Counted from the stretch's first letter, positions 24,301 through 36,900 are shown. The stretch is DNA of 64,000 nucleotides from Prostheceraeus crozeri (GCA_907163375.1 CAJQUW010014262.1:310001-374000), one strand, 5' to 3'. Notes: generated by a model from the letters alone, not told the origin. Numbers and translations: made by a program.

Positions 24301-24830
24301 GCTGTATATGTAGTGGCTTCTTCTCTTGTCTTTGTCATACGGCTGCAGTTGCTGGATATTTAATTGCTTTTCCGATTGGACTACGTGGATACATAACGGT
24401 AGGAATTATGCTACTGCCACCTTTGTTGGAGTCACGGACTGGACACTGATCTTGATCTAATACAAAACTTACGTTTACGAAAGAGTTTGTAGAGAGTCTA
24501 CAACAGGAGTTGATTCTTAAACAGCGATGAGTAAACCGCACGACCTCTCAAAATTTCCCTCTTTCTGATTCACGATAGGTCTAAGCCAATGAAGATAGAC
24601 AAGCATTCGACATAATCTTACTAGATTGATGCCTATGTGTGCAATAACAGCAGTGGAGATACTACATAATTATATTTTTAAATAATTTAGATTATTACTA
24701 AGCAAAAATAAATGCCCATGTCACGACAGATTATTAAGCCCTAACAATTTCCGCTACAGGGTAGCTACTAGCCCCACTTTTTAAACACAACCATATTTAG
24801 ATAGGCCCTACATTCCCCCGGCCATAAATT
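21367..24830. other. 3' UTR of the receptor, then non-coding DNA
   Basis: AATAAA candidates for the receptor mRNA lie at about 22,029 and 22,191 (the latter in a good context, GCAATAAAGCTG). Beyond that there is AT-rich DNA with no domain-bearing frame. A minus-strand frame at 24,541-24,335 (ending SIIPTVMYPRSPIGKAIKYP) is not recognised. Confidence 0.5.
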
Positions 24831-24839
24831 TCGATGACC

Positions 24840-26560
24840 CTCCGACCGGTTTTTCCAGCTATGTCGACCATCGACGACCTAGGACTGCAACATTGCAAGT
24901 GCATGAAAATTTGACGCAATATAAGCGATGTTGGTTGGAACCGTTGGCTGTTATATTGTACTGATATATTCATGCGATGGTCCCGATACCCATTTCAAAG
25001 GCACTTAACTTTTCTTCCAGCCGTTTGTTGAAAGCCCAGGATTCACACTAATACAGCACTGTAGATGTAATCAGCGAGTGTATAAGCTTTATTTTTATTT
25101 TGACTCGGATTTTCTTGCTCTTCCAGATGTTGTTTGCTTGGTCAGTTGGGTTGTTGCAACCGCCAGTCTAGAGTTGATTTCCTTCCATGATGTCACATCT
25201 TCATTACGGATTGAACCCAAATACTTAAAAGTTTCGACTGCTTCCAGTTGAAACCACCCACTACATGTAGAATATCTACGTCGCTCTCTTTATCATTTTG
25301 CACGTGAGTACTCACGTGTTGCACATGAGTTTGACGGTTCATCCAGACATTCTGTAACTGATGAAGGTCATTGACTGAAAGCACTTACCCATTTTGATAA
25401 TACATTTCGAGCCCATCAAATTGTTTTCTTACTTGCTTCAATTATTATCAATATTGGCTCGATGGCACCTCCACTTCTCCATTTTGCTGACAACTGATGT
25501 AGGTTTTACAATTCTGGTCAATTAATAGATAATCAATTTGTCTCTTTGAGATTTCATCAGAGATTCTTCTTAAGAATTTGTGCTGGCCAAGAGTGTTCGT
25601 GACTACTAGATTGTTTAGTCTTGAGGATTCCACCAGTCGGATCCCACGCTCGTTCGACCACCTACGCGAAATTTCCCCATTGTTCCTCTCCAGTCATTGT
25701 ATGCATAATCTCCAATCTTTGTGTTCCAGTCGCACAGAATGATTTTGATGTCTCTCTTTGGGATCTTGTCCAACGTATTTTTCAGGGTATCATAGAATTC
25801 ATCTGCTTCTTCTTCGTTGCATTCTGATGTGGGGGCATACACTTGCACGATGGATAGGTTTGTAGGATGTGCATTCAGTCGGATTCGAATTACACGGCTT
25901 GATATTGGCTCACATTCCCTGACACTGTCGACAATTTCTTTGTGGACAAGAAACCCAACACCGTTCCTATGATGTTTCTCCTCGCCACTGAAGACACAGC
26001 TTGTGACCTTCGTCAGTGATGATTTCACCGGTATCTTTCCATCTCATCTCTACGATTGCCAATACTTGCCATCTGTATCTGTTCATTTCATACTTCATTT
26101 GGTTTAGTTTGCCTTCTTGTTGTAGGGTGCGAACGTTCCATGTACCAACTGAGAACTCCTCTTGCTTGTTTTGCCTGTAACCTGCTTGTTTTGCCAGTAA
26201 CCAACTTTTCGATTCCACCCTGGTCACTAATGGAGGACGCGGCCGTTGTTGACCCGGGTCTCGACCGATCCGGCATCGTATAACTGATTGGTGTGCTCAT
26301 CGTTGTGTTTCATTTGACAAAGAACTTGGTGGTGTCTATCTCCTTTTCAGGTATGGATGGCTGTTGGCTCGCAAGATCTCATCTGCTCTTTGGCAGGTCT
26401 TGTTCTTAGTCCTGCGTGGTGTCCACACACACGACTCACCCGAGTTGCCTCGATTGAGGAGCCTGTTTAGTCGCCGGCCACTGGACCCGTGGCAGGCAGT
26501 ACTGGGTCATGTGGTACCAGTGGCAGACAAATGTCCGGCCTGACCGGACTATGCTATATA
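24840..26560 (-). mobile_element. RTE-like LINE, internally deleted
   Basis: On the minus strand a GC-rich leader (26,560-26,230) runs into an apurinic-type endonuclease: GTWNVRTLQQEGKLNQMKYEM (about 26,140-26,080), EMRWKDTGEI, NGVGFLVHKEIVDSV, VYAPTSE, LCDWNTKIG and ISKRQIDYLLID (to about 25,490). This is the EN type found in RTE-like proteins often labelled craniofacial development protein 2-like. The reverse-transcriptase core is missing. From about 25,400 down to 24,840 only C-terminal sequence follows in broken frames (FKYLGSI..E, LYGCESW, LSAFEM). Frame changes occur at about 25,970-26,030 and 25,615-25,635. A dead copy with the RT palm deleted near 25,400-25,450. Confidence 0.78.
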
Positions 26561-27007
26561 GAAATCGAGAAATCGAATGATGTCCATTGTCCAATGGTCA
26601 ATGTTGACATGCTGCCAGCCTTAACTAGCAGGCTCCAGAAACACCGGCCTTCCCCGACCGGTCTTGACAGCATCGGCTGCCGGCCTAGCCCGGCCGTTTC
26701 CAACCCTGTTACATGCCTTGCATAACCACAATGCACATTCACAGTTTTGAATGACATGACGACCGCTACATTTATGCAAACGCCACATGTATTCAGCTCA
26801 AGTTATACACTGTCTATTTGTGGTTGGTTGTTCAACAGACCATTTTTCTTAAACTTGTTCCGTCTGTGTGCTGCGCAGAGAAAAATTGCCCTGTCCGCGT
26901 GTTTGGGTCTAGAGATGACTTTCCTCAATACTGATGGTCACGGCTAGAACTAGTCTCGAGGGGCAAGAAGATCAATTTTCCATTGAACAAAATGCAAAGT
27001 CAAGCAT

Positions 27008-27310
27008 GAATTCTGACAAGCTGGGACATTGACACCACATGAAACTGGCAAAAGTCTGCAAATTTAGATCGTGATGAATCGAGCTGTGTGAGTAATATTT
27101 CCATTTGATGAATCTATCACGGAGAAAAATTGTGTGAAAGGTAATTACTTTTCACTTGACAGACCTGCCTGCAATCTGACCGATGAAGTTCTTGGGTCTG
27201 ATAAGAGATACTTCTGCAATGCGCGCGCTTGGCCAATCACACTAGCCAAGGAGAAACGAATATCTACTTCACTTTCTATCGCTTGTTACAATTGCAAACA
27301 ATAGCTATAG
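27008..27310 (+). repeat. Dispersed repeat, copy 1 (old)
   Basis: About 300 bp that aligns by eye, at perhaps two-thirds identity, with 53,066-53,360 in the same orientation. Anchors: AAATTTAGATCGT, AATATTTCCATTTGA and GCTTGGCCAATCAC against GCTTGGTCAATCAC. No coding sequence and no obvious ends. Confidence 0.6.
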
Positions 27311-27342
27311 TGCGAGAGTTACTGACTCAATAACTCACTCAA

Positions 27343-27596
27343 TAATGTAGTGATCCAGTATACATCTGAAAATTCAAAATGAGATTTGTCATTTTTATGA
27401 TTATGATTGCACTTTTACGGCAGAATTTTCCATCATCAGGCAGAAATATGACATTTCTCATCATCGGTAGCTTGACCGATCTGCTGCTAAAGATAATGAA
27501 AACGTCATGACAACCGACATTATTGTCGCAGATGAAGTCTCTCCTGATCACAAAAATGATGCTCACTGAATTTACTCGTCTTGTAGGCACAACACG
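27343..27596 (-). repeat. Deleted relative of the 33.3 kb LINE 3' end
   Basis: Inverted copy of the sequence at 33,248-33,905. It matches the two flanks of that copy (TTTTTGTGATCAGGAGAGAC; TCATTTTGAATTTTCA; GGATCACT) but lacks about 390 bp between them, including all coding sequence. The join falls where the longer copy has the short repeat GAGCA at both edges. Confidence 0.75.
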
Positions 27597-27926
27597 TGTC
27601 TGACCGAACGGTTGAAACTGCCATCAAGAAGCAGCTATTGTCTATTGTAGTCGCACTAGCTTGCTCAAGGCGTAAAGTCGGGTTTCTATATATAAGTCTA
27701 TCGGTTGTACTCACAGAATTAAATCGTTTAATCGTGCCGCTTTGCTAGAAGTGCAAACTAATTCAAAATGATGGCACAAGCAGGAACATTCAATTTTGCG
27801 TGTTCAATGTTGAACTGGCTGGTCATTGTTCGATTGCTATGGTATTGTGTCAGCACATTCTGCCATTTCATTAGCGTTACATGTTCCAATGCTTCCATTC
27901 TAGTCAAACAGAAGAAGAGACGGCCT

Positions 27927-28170
27927 GGGGTCTGTTGCATAAAAGTTCAGGAGTTAGCAGCTGATATTAAAGAGTTGTGAACTGGGGTCTATTGCACAAA
28001 ACTTTATTAGCTGATATTATGAGCTAATAAACATCCGCATGTAGATTTATAAGCTGACAATATTAGCTTGAGCTAAAAATACTTTTATCAGCTTCAGCTA
28101 AAGATAATTTTATTAGCTTGAACTAATGATATTAGTTCTGCAGAGGTCGTTGTATAAAAGACAAATAAAA
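27927..28170. repeat. Left termini of Harbinger 2
   Basis: Two copies of the terminal repeat 57 bp apart (27,927 and 27,984), followed by four imperfect palindromes of the type TTAGCTTGAGCTAA between about 28,040 and 28,135. Confidence 0.75.
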
Positions 28171-28264
28171 GTATCAGCTATTAGAAATTACTAGCAAATC
28201 GCTGATAATCCTCAGAAGTAAAGAGACTCTCTTAAATTCAACATTTTCAACATTTAGCATCGCC

Positions 28265-29303
28265 ATGTCTGACGACGAGAGCAGTGGCAGCGATTTTGAC
28301 GACATTGGAAGACGTGAGTGAGTATTCAAAGAACGCATCAATTTTGACAACGAAGGCGACAGACAACAAAGAGAACGCTTTCGTGGAAAGGAAGAGTTTG
28401 TGAACTTCCTCTTAGACAGAATCGGCACTCAACTGGAGCACAAGACACTTCGAAACTACGCACTGTCTCTACGTCAGCAATTACTCTTGTGTCTACGTTT
28501 TTTGTCAGGAAATGGATTTTATCATCTGACTGGAGATTCGCATGGAATCCACAAGAGCCCTGTTTATAGAGTGAACAGGCGAGTCGTTCGCGCTATCAAT
28601 GAAACTCTGTTCAACGAATTGGTACGTTTTCCTGAAAATATGGATTCAGTGAGACAAGAATTCTTTGACATGGCAGGAATGCCAAGCGTATGTGGATTGG
28701 TCGACGGATCACTTATGGCTATCAAAGCTCCTAGCGATAATGAACATCAATTCATCGATCGTCGTGGAAATCACTCAGTGAACGCCATCTTCGTGTGTGG
28801 ACCAAGACTTGACTTTTTTTCTGTAGCGCCAAGTATCCGGGTAGTGTACATGATTCGCGTGTATTTCGAAACTCAGCTTTGTTTCAATTGTTTGAAACAA
28901 ATTGGCGCCCTTTCCCATCTGCTGTTATTCTCGGTGATTCGGCATATCCAACCAAGAATTGGCTCATTCCACCGTTGTCGATCACAGTGACCGAGGCCGA
29001 ACGACTGTTTAACTCATCGCATAAAAAACACGAGCAACTGTTGAGCGTGCATTCGGCGTACTGAAACAACGATTCACGGTTTTGAAAACCCCATCGCGAG
29101 TCAAAACGCCCGTATACGCATGTGAAATCGTCAAATGTTACGCAGCCCTCCATAATTTGTGTCTCAAATTTGATGGAATACAGGAAGACATACCAGCCCC
29201 TATAGTTCCGATCGAAGCTCCAGCTACAGACGTCGATCAAAGTGACGATAATAGTTTTGGACGACGTCAACAGCTCGTTTCATATTTTGATAACAGTGTT
29301 TGA
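28265..29303 (+). pseudogene. PIF/Harbinger transposase, broken
   Basis: Starts MSDDESSGSDFDDIGRRE, then an in-frame TGA (28,319-28,321), then KERINFDNEGDRQQRERF, which is the usual Harbinger N-terminal block. The helix-turn-helix part is QQLLLCLRFLSGNGFYHLTGDSHGIHKS. First Asp in GLVDGSLMAI; second in YPGSVHDSRVF, read only after a frame change in the T run near 28,817-28,823; GDSAYPTKNWLIPPL follows. The third acidic residue, in TVERAFGVLKQRF, needs a second frame change in the A run near 29,023-29,028; the tail CYAALHNLCLKFDG ends at TGA 29,301. One stop and two frameshifts, both in homopolymers, so it is either dead or partly a sequencing effect. About 340 residues if mended, normal for the family. 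Confidence 0.85.
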
Positions 29304-30179
29304 GATGATCTTATTATTACTTCAAAAATAGTTTGTTTTAAAAATTGTGTTTTTACTATACAGTAAAGAAAAAGTTTTGCTCTACCAATTTATCCTTCTC
29401 TATTGAGTCACTAGACTACAACATGGTGGTAGGCCTATATGGTATAAGAATTTAACTTCGATTCCTGTAGGTAGGCCTACATCAGTACGGTAACATTTTT
29501 GTCATAGTGCAAGTGTAGTCTCTGTGCGTGATAATGAATACAATATTTTGTTGGATTTAACCGAGACTCAATAATTTCACTGCAAGCTATTATTGCGTCA
29601 TTATATTTATTGTAATTATCATAGATTTATTGAACTACTCTTTTTTAAACTAAAAATGCAGTCGGTCAGTTCATGTAATGCAAATGAGCTTTCAAGAAAA
29701 AAACATCACAATAACAATTGTTGCATAGCCCTACATATGTTGCACTGCACCAGGATGAAGCCTATATCTAACGCTCATCAATATGTAGAAGAAAGAATTT
29801 ATTCAACAAAAGTTTATTAAGAATAAATTACCGAAGATGCAATCAAATGTATTACAATTGAATCACAAATTTGTGTCCGCTGTGACGCGGTCGCGTACAT
29901 ACAAGAGTGCCGCATACAAAAATGTCTATAAAAACCACATTTAGGCCCCCTACGTCTATTGCTTCTGAGTACAAGAAGACACGTTTCTCAAAAACCACTG
30001 ATACAAAAAAACTCCTGTACCGGTACAATATAAAAATCTCTAACATCGATCACCACATCTGTGTATAGAATTTATAAAACAAATCTTCAAAATAACAAAT
30101 CAAATTACAAAATGCAGGATTATGCAAAATTATGATTTAATTAACAGAACCTGTATAGCAAACTTCAAAACTTCAACGT
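29304..30179. other. Spacer between the convergent Harbinger genes
   Basis: AT-rich, no reading frame of interest. AATAAA-like signals for the transposase mRNA are expected here but none stands out. Confidence 0.4.
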
Positions 30180-31898
30180 TTATTCAATGACCTCGTGGTC
30201 CAAGGACAAATCTCGCTCCAACTTAATGATTTCTAACTGCAATTTTCTAATTTGCAATCTTTCTTTCAACAGTTTGTTATTTGAAGCATTGGAGGGAGTG
30301 CACAACCTCTGCTTCTTCGGTGGGGGAAGGGGGATCAGGGCAGAGACAAGAGTGGATTGGTCAACATCAGTGAACTGATGAAATGAATTATCTAACAACA
30401 AAGTAGTAAATGACGTCGATGACTGAGGAGCTTGCGAGAAGCCAGCTGAGTTGAGAACATCGCCTGATTCGCCTCCCAGCGAGTTGGAAGGGGCAGACAC
30501 AGATTCCTCCACCATCATTCTGTTGACGGTGGGGCTGACCAATGTTCGGTTCCTGATATTGGACCACACCGCATCTCTAAGATATGCGTAGGATTTGGCG
30601 CATCCATGAGTGTCCATTCTGAAAAACAATATTAAAACATGTAGTATTCAATAGTTTTGTAGCGATAGACTCAATTAACATTAGGCCCATTGTAGCGTGG
30701 GATATAGACGCACTATAGGGACATAGTTAAAATCGCTACTAAGTGACAGCTTTTTTCAAAAAAGGCCATTTTTAAAATGAGAACAAATTGATTTGATATT
30801 GATAAAAAACACCACGCATGAGGCCATGCCTGTAGCCCATGCAACAGTAAGTTTAGGCTATACTTGTTTGATAATAAGTGTGCATCACAAAAAATCAATA
30901 AGTCTACTGTCTCCTATGTTCTTATGTCCTAACAGTATCACATGCAGAATGAATCAATAAATGCCGAAATAATTTTCCTGTCACACAACACAATGTATAA
31001 TCGTCAATCGATGCGAAATATGAAACAGGTATTTTAATACTAGAGAGCCGAGCTTCTAGTCACCGATTAAAATGTTGTATTTTCTTATACTTAATCAGTG
31101 ACTAAAGTTAAACAGCGTTGGTGCATACGGCCGTTAGCTATCATCATCGTACTCAGAAACAAAATAAGAGATAACATACAGTTTTTGTAGGCCTATCAGT
31201 GCAACGGCGTGTAGGTTCACACTGTGCTCGTAGCCCACTGTAGAAGTGGACGTTTAGGGCCTAGACATTATGGATTATTACTTACGCTGGCTACCGCAAC
31301 GGAGCTTGTTTATATAAATGGCTTAGGCTTAAGTACAGTATTGTACAAAGTAATAGATCAATTTTTTTGGAACTACAGATTGACATTTCGGTATAGCGGT
31401 TACTGGCCTACATTTACAACATATCCTCAACCACTGGATATAGGCCCCCTAGGCTGTATAGGCTACTGCATTGCTCATTTTCAGTAAGAAAAGTTAAGTG
31501 GAATGTAACATACGATGGTCCGATTTAACAAAACAACATTATAAAACTTGGATAAATCGCCATTTTTCTGATTGGTGTTCGTCTGAAAAAAACTTAATTT
31601 ATTAAAAAAACATTGTACTAGTATAGATGAAACTGTCCAACGTGTATTGGGCCTTGTAATAGGCCTAGAGGAGAAATACTTACATGTTCTTTATGTCAGT
31701 CCAAGAGGTCAACTTTAACCTCCGCGCATCCTGTCTGTCATTGAAATTTCCAAAGATTATGTCCTTCCTGTTCTTCATCTCCGTCAAGAACACTATCTGT
31801 TGCTGCATCGAAAGCGGCATAGTGCGGAACACAAGGAACAGAGGAATAGATGGGGTGGGAGTGATAAAGATAAGATGGCTTCCAAGATTGGGCTTCAC
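30180..31898 (-). CDS. Harbinger accessory Myb/SANT-like protein, two exons
   Basis: Exon 1 is 31,898-31,684 and exon 2 is 30,618-30,180. The donor CAT|GTAAGT (intron starts 31,683) and acceptor TTTTTCAG (intron ends 30,619) are strong, and the join keeps frame: TSWTDIKNI-MDTHGCAKSYAYLRDAVWSNIRNRT. Across the junction this makes a Myb/SANT-like fold of the Myb_DNA-bind_5 type (NRKDIIFGNFND, W, then W in AVWSNIRNRT). The C-terminal half is Ser/Pro-rich, then has a basic PPPKKQRLC stretch (possible nuclear signal) and a coiled coil of K, L and E (LKERLQIRKLQLEIIKLERDL). Frame is intact from ATG 31,898, unlike its partner transposase. In the family it binds transposon ends and recruits the transposase to the nucleus. 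The true start may lie further upstream. Confidence 0.78.
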
Positions 31899-32029
31899 AA
31901 CTTGTCCCCATATGAACGATGCGCCAGACGAAAAAGGAAAGCTTCACAGCCAATCAAAAAAGCGTTGTCAGGAGGAAATCCATTTAACTACTATCAATAG
32001 ATACTAATGCGCGCGCGTAGGAACTGCTA

Positions 32030-32400
32030 AAGTTATGAGCTCAAAGCAGATGATTATTAGTCATCTATGCAACTGGATTTATCAGAACTAATATTTAGTA
32101 GCTGATAGCTCATAAGTTATTAGCTTTTAACTCATAAGATTTTATGCAATAGACCCCTGATAAATAATGGTCTACTAGAATTTGGTTGCATAAACTACTA
32201 ATTTTTATCAGTTCATCCGCTGCTAAACGTTTATCAGCGGATAAGCGGAATTTCTGTCTGATGAGGTGCTATAATTAGGTTGACCTACTTAGACTGCAGT
32301 CGATTTGCTTACTAATACTGTCTGATAAAATTCTTTATGCAACAGACAATCTCTTAGTAGCTATTATTATTAGCTGCTAAACTTTTATGCAATAGACCCC
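32030..32400. repeat. Right termini of Harbinger 2
   Basis: Inverted terminal repeat copies end at 32,157 and 32,400, with a third weaker relative (TTTATGCAACAGACA) near 32,332-32,346. Palindromes with TAGCT and AGCTA lie just inside, mirroring the left end. Confidence 0.7.
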
Positions 32401-33247
32401 TGTCTAATTCTGTGGTTTAACTAAATACTGAAAAATGGAACTCCTGTTGAATCGATATTGAGCTGATTCATAGAAGATCACAATTAACGCTGATCTGACG
32501 AGCTGTTATGGCCTGCCAGAAACTAAAACAATAGTAAGTTGCTGCACAAGTGACAATCGATTTCTGCACACGGTCAAAAGCGTGCATGCAAGAGGAATGG
32601 AACACTAGACCATAGATATCTGCAAGTTCACGTTCGTCGCATGAGTCTGGAATGCCCAATGTTTAATCACTGAAGGCCATCATCACTTAGGTACCGTTGT
32701 CATGACAACGCATGTCGAGGCCGGATCTTATTTCAATGTCCATGTCCGTTCTATTTCTTTATTATTACCACAGAGATCGATTCATTTACGCGCGGAATTC
32801 ATTTGCGTGATCCAAACACGCAGACAATGCAATTTATCTCTGATGATTATTACAGACTGTCGGCTTTCTATGGTCACATCGATTTGGCAACTCGGAAAAG
32901 GCCTCAATACGGTTCAGAGGCAGTGTACTTTATATTTCGATTTTAACAAAGAACAATGAATTACGATAACTGTTCTTGTAAGCGATTTGCTGACACTTCT
33001 AATTCCGTCATGTGTGCATGCAAGTGAAATATCGTCACATTCTTTGTTCTTCGATTTCTCGGCCCTTGTATGCATATACACACTCAGAGTGTAACAATAG
33101 CCAAGAATGACCGAAATGCATCACACACACAGGCGATACGGAAGCCGTCTTGTCGGAATACAATAGCAGCAAGAAAACGAATAGAAGTTAAAAACGAATT
33201 GTCTATTTCACATTTGCCATCTGCTACGTAATACACAAAGTCAACAA

Positions 33248-33905
33248 ACAAAACGTGTTGCACCTAAAAGAAATTCAGTGAGCATAATTTTTGTGATCAG
33301 GAGAGACTGTTTGTTTGTCTGCGACAATAATATCGGTTGTCATGACGTTTTCATTATCTTTAGGAGCAGACAGACGAATAAATGCAAACCGGCCGGACAT
33401 CACAATAATAGACAAAGAAAAGAAGGAAGTCAAGTTAATAGACATCTCAATTCCAGAAGATAGAAACATTAAGAACAAAGAAAAGATTAAAAAATATCAA
33501 GACCTTCAGATCGAAGTGTAAAGACTATGGAAAGCGAAAGCTGAAGTCGCACCAATTGTCATCGGCGCGCTTAGAGCAATAACTCCAAAGTTGAAGGACT
33601 ACCTCCGCAGACTACCAGGTAACCATGTAATTCACAAGCTTCAGAAAGTAGCGCTTCTCCTCCGAATGCATCTAGTTCTCCCAGAGACTTGGTAAGTCTC
33701 CGAGACTAGGTACATGTATGTATCACCGACCATAAGTGTCTAAGGAGCACAAAAAAAGGAGCAAATCGGTCAAGCTACCGGTAATGAAGAATGTCGTATT
33801 TCTGCCTGATGAATGAAAATTCTGCCCTAAAAGTGCAATCATAGTCATAAAAATGACAAATCTCATTTTGAATTTTCAAATGTATGCTGGATCACTGCGT
33901 TATTG
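33248..33905 (+). mobile_element. 3' fragment of a LINE with C-terminal nuclease-like domain
   Basis: 33,360-33,700 reads NANRPDITIIDKEKKEVKLIDISIPEDRNIKNKEKIKKYQDLQIEV, then after a stop (TAA at 33,519-33,521) RLWKAKAEVAPIVIGALRAITPKLKDYLRRLPG. This is the C-terminal domain seen after the reverse transcriptase in a widespread class of animal non-LTR elements; the RPDI..D, LIDI and P.D spacing looks like a PD-(D/E)xK nuclease core. No reverse transcriptase remains upstream. The 3' flank ends near GGATCACT..TTATTGAG and is shared with the copy at 27.34-27.60 kb, which fixes it as the element's 3' UTR. Confidence 0.72.
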
Positions 33906-36900
33906 AGTGTATGAAGCTCAGAAGTACATGGATCTACATAAACAAATAGGATTTTGCGATGTCAGAGGCTCTGTAACTCGCAAGACGACTGGAGGTACAA
34001 AAGAATAGTCGTGTTACTGATGGTGGGTGACAATCTACATATTTAAAATAATAAAAAGTTCGTGCACGAATTTATGAAGAAGACAATGTCAGTAGCTCTC
34101 GGACTACTAGGATAGGATCTAGAGTCTAGACGAACCCATACGCAAATGAATCAATCTCTATGGTCTGCTGTAACAACTTTCGTATTAAACCAACCTCAAT
34201 GCATTTATCATATGAGGTGGCGCAGTGCAAATTGTAGAGAATTTTCTTCATTTCGTGACTTACAATGATGATTGACGAACAATCGAGTAGTCAATAACTT
34301 CGAAATTCCTTTGATCGGGAAACAATTGAGGACATCATGTAGAGAATCTTTTCAGATTGATCTGTCTTTCACATGCAAATATAATTGTAACTTTTCCTCA
34401 ATTATTAGCATATGATTGAACATCACCTTTCATTCGGAAACTTTAATAATGTAAAACTGGATAATGAGTTTTTAGATAAAACAGACCTTATTGAGACATT
34501 ACCAGGCAAAAGAAAGTGCATTGTATGAATTCTAATTACACACTGATGTTGTGAAATTCTACCCGACATCGATGGGTAGGTCGTTTCATTCAAATACAAT
34601 AAATCAATTGCTATTAGAACAACAGAATTGATCTGAGTAAATTCTTCTAATTATAAAATTTAAAATTTCCATCAACCAAAACTGTAGAAAAGCTGAACAA
34701 CTTCGTTGATGACCAATGACGATTTAAACCTTAGAGCACTTATTTCTTCCAACAAAAATATTTTCCCGATGAAGTTGACAAATAGGGTTAGTAGCTCACC
34801 GCAATCAGTTTATGAGATATTTTGATTACGCTAGGAAATGATCTTATTAGTAATAAATAATTCACAGCTATTACATGTTCGCTTAGGGAAGTACCACAAA
34901 CCAATTATCTATATTTTGTAGCTTCACAATTACTTATAAGGTCGACTGCTCTAATGTTGATATATTTCAATGCTGGTTATTATTGTCATTGCAAGCCAAA
35001 AATGTACATAAATGCTGTTTTATCATTTTTTGATAGTCTTCAATTACATAGTTGCATGAATTTTCTTGTGGAATTACCTCTAAGTGTGAAGGAAGCAGTG
35101 GATATAGTCGCTAGAATTATTTGTTAAAAATTCAAATTTACTGGCTTCTTTATAGGTTTCGTCGACAGTCGTAGTAGGGTTCTTCAACGTCTGATAGACT
35201 AGTCGAAAAATCACTTGCTGGTCGTTCTGAATTACAAGGAACTGCATTATAGCCACTCGCTAATCCATATGTAGCATCAAATTGTGACTTAATGCCAAAA
35301 AGTATCTGTTCCAAATAATTGTCTTATTTCACAAAGCGGTGCTTGCAAATTCTTCACACAACTTTGATGTGCTCAAAATTTCAAAAACGAATTTCGAAAA
35401 CGTCATGAACTAAACTTGTTTGCCCACCTCCTCAGGAAACACGCTTCAATGAGGAAGGCTACGATGACTAGTATTGATTTTAATGCTTGCGGAGTCAGAA
35501 TCACAGGGCCGAAAAAATGGCATTAATGGCCAAGAGGGATAGCGTATTACCCTAGAGCTGAACAAACGATAATTGTTGACTAGCAGAATTAACATTAGTA
35601 GCGTTGAAATTTGATAATAATTTAGTAATAAATTTTAACAATTTTTAGTGATTTTTTTGATAAATTTTAATGATGACATTTTATTAGTCAGATAGACAAT
35701 AATTCTGCTGATTTTCAAAAACATGGGGTTCCTGGTTGCCGCCTTTTGGTGGAATAAGGATCCTATGGAACAAGATGCATGATGAAAGAATGAATTTTCT
35801 TTAAAATTATTGTTCAAATTACAAATTGCTATTTATAGTTACAAGATGAAAAGCGACCAACATTTCAATCAATATGCAAGACATGTATTAGAGTCAATTA
35901 GCATTGAATTCGTATAAATCTTAGTACCGGTCTTCTGTTACCTGTGAATTCCTCCAATTTGTGAAAAACATAAAAATAGACCCCGGGCTTTCAAAGCTAA
36001 TGCCACAAAATGTGTGGTAAAAATGCAGTTGAATTCTAATCTAATTCACCAGATTTAATGAGCAAGTTGATATGACTGTGCACTGCACTAGAAACATAAA
36101 TTTACAACATCTTATTTTGGCTGTGACTAGCCGGTTAAATAGTATGCAGTTAATTTTAATCTGGCAAGCAACTTCGATCACTGTGATATGACTGCAGATA
36201 ATTCATGATAAATATTCAAGCTGCATACATGCAAGTTATTGCTGAATGATGCCTTGATTGTTTACAGACTAATTTTTATACATGTAGTGTATGGGTCAAA
36301 GCAATATTTGATAAGCCATAGCTTGCAGCTTGTCTAAAGAGTGTGAGGTATGCAACTCTCTTGCATAAACCTCATAAACCTGTGATGTGTTGACTGAGAT
36401 ATGACTTGGTTTCATGCGAATTAAGTCAATGCATCACTGCATGAACCTTCTGTTTTTAGGATAAGAGATGCAATCATGTTTAAACGTTCTGAGAACAGTT
36501 GGCACCGAAAGATCTAATGACAAGATCCGACTTTCGAATGAAAGATCTCTATTAAGCAGCTTCTAAATGCATCAAGTCTGTTTTGTCAGTATTTATCTTG
36601 AGAGTTGACAAATATTCAGAAGTTCACTCTCTAGGAATGAGAGGCAAATCTTAGCTACTCATAATCCACACACAAATCATAATGCGACTTTGAATTTGAT
36701 TAATATTTTATGAATTAAAACTGCAAGTTACAGTACAAACTATAATGTGGGCTGGTATTTATTTGAACAAAAGCTTGGTAGCATACCGGTACTTAAAACA
36801 CGAAATATCAGAGAATTTTCAAAAGATTGAAATACCGGTATGAGATGAATAACAGCAGACTATTCCCAATAATGTTACCAGATCGAAAGCTCACAGGATT

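Larger units (their letters stand above)
27927..32400. mobile_element. Second PIF/Harbinger transposon, two genes, doubled ends
   Basis: A transposase pseudogene (28,265-29,303, plus) faces a two-exon Myb/SANT-like gene (31,898-30,180, minus). Both ends carry the inverted repeat GGGGTCTRTTGCAYAAAA, and each end has it twice: left at 27,927 and 27,984, right ending at 32,157 and 32,400. The inner pair (27,984-32,157) probably bounds the coding element; the outer pair may be an older related MITE into which it inserted, or tandemly doubled termini. TTAGCT-AGCTAA palindromes are frequent just inside both ends. No clear 3-bp target duplication was seen for any pairing. Confidence 0.75.

Noticed and set aside
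24335-24541. Minus-strand frame ending TVMYPRSPIGKAIKYPATAAV as a host exon
   Set aside because: No convincing splice sites or family match; left as unassigned.
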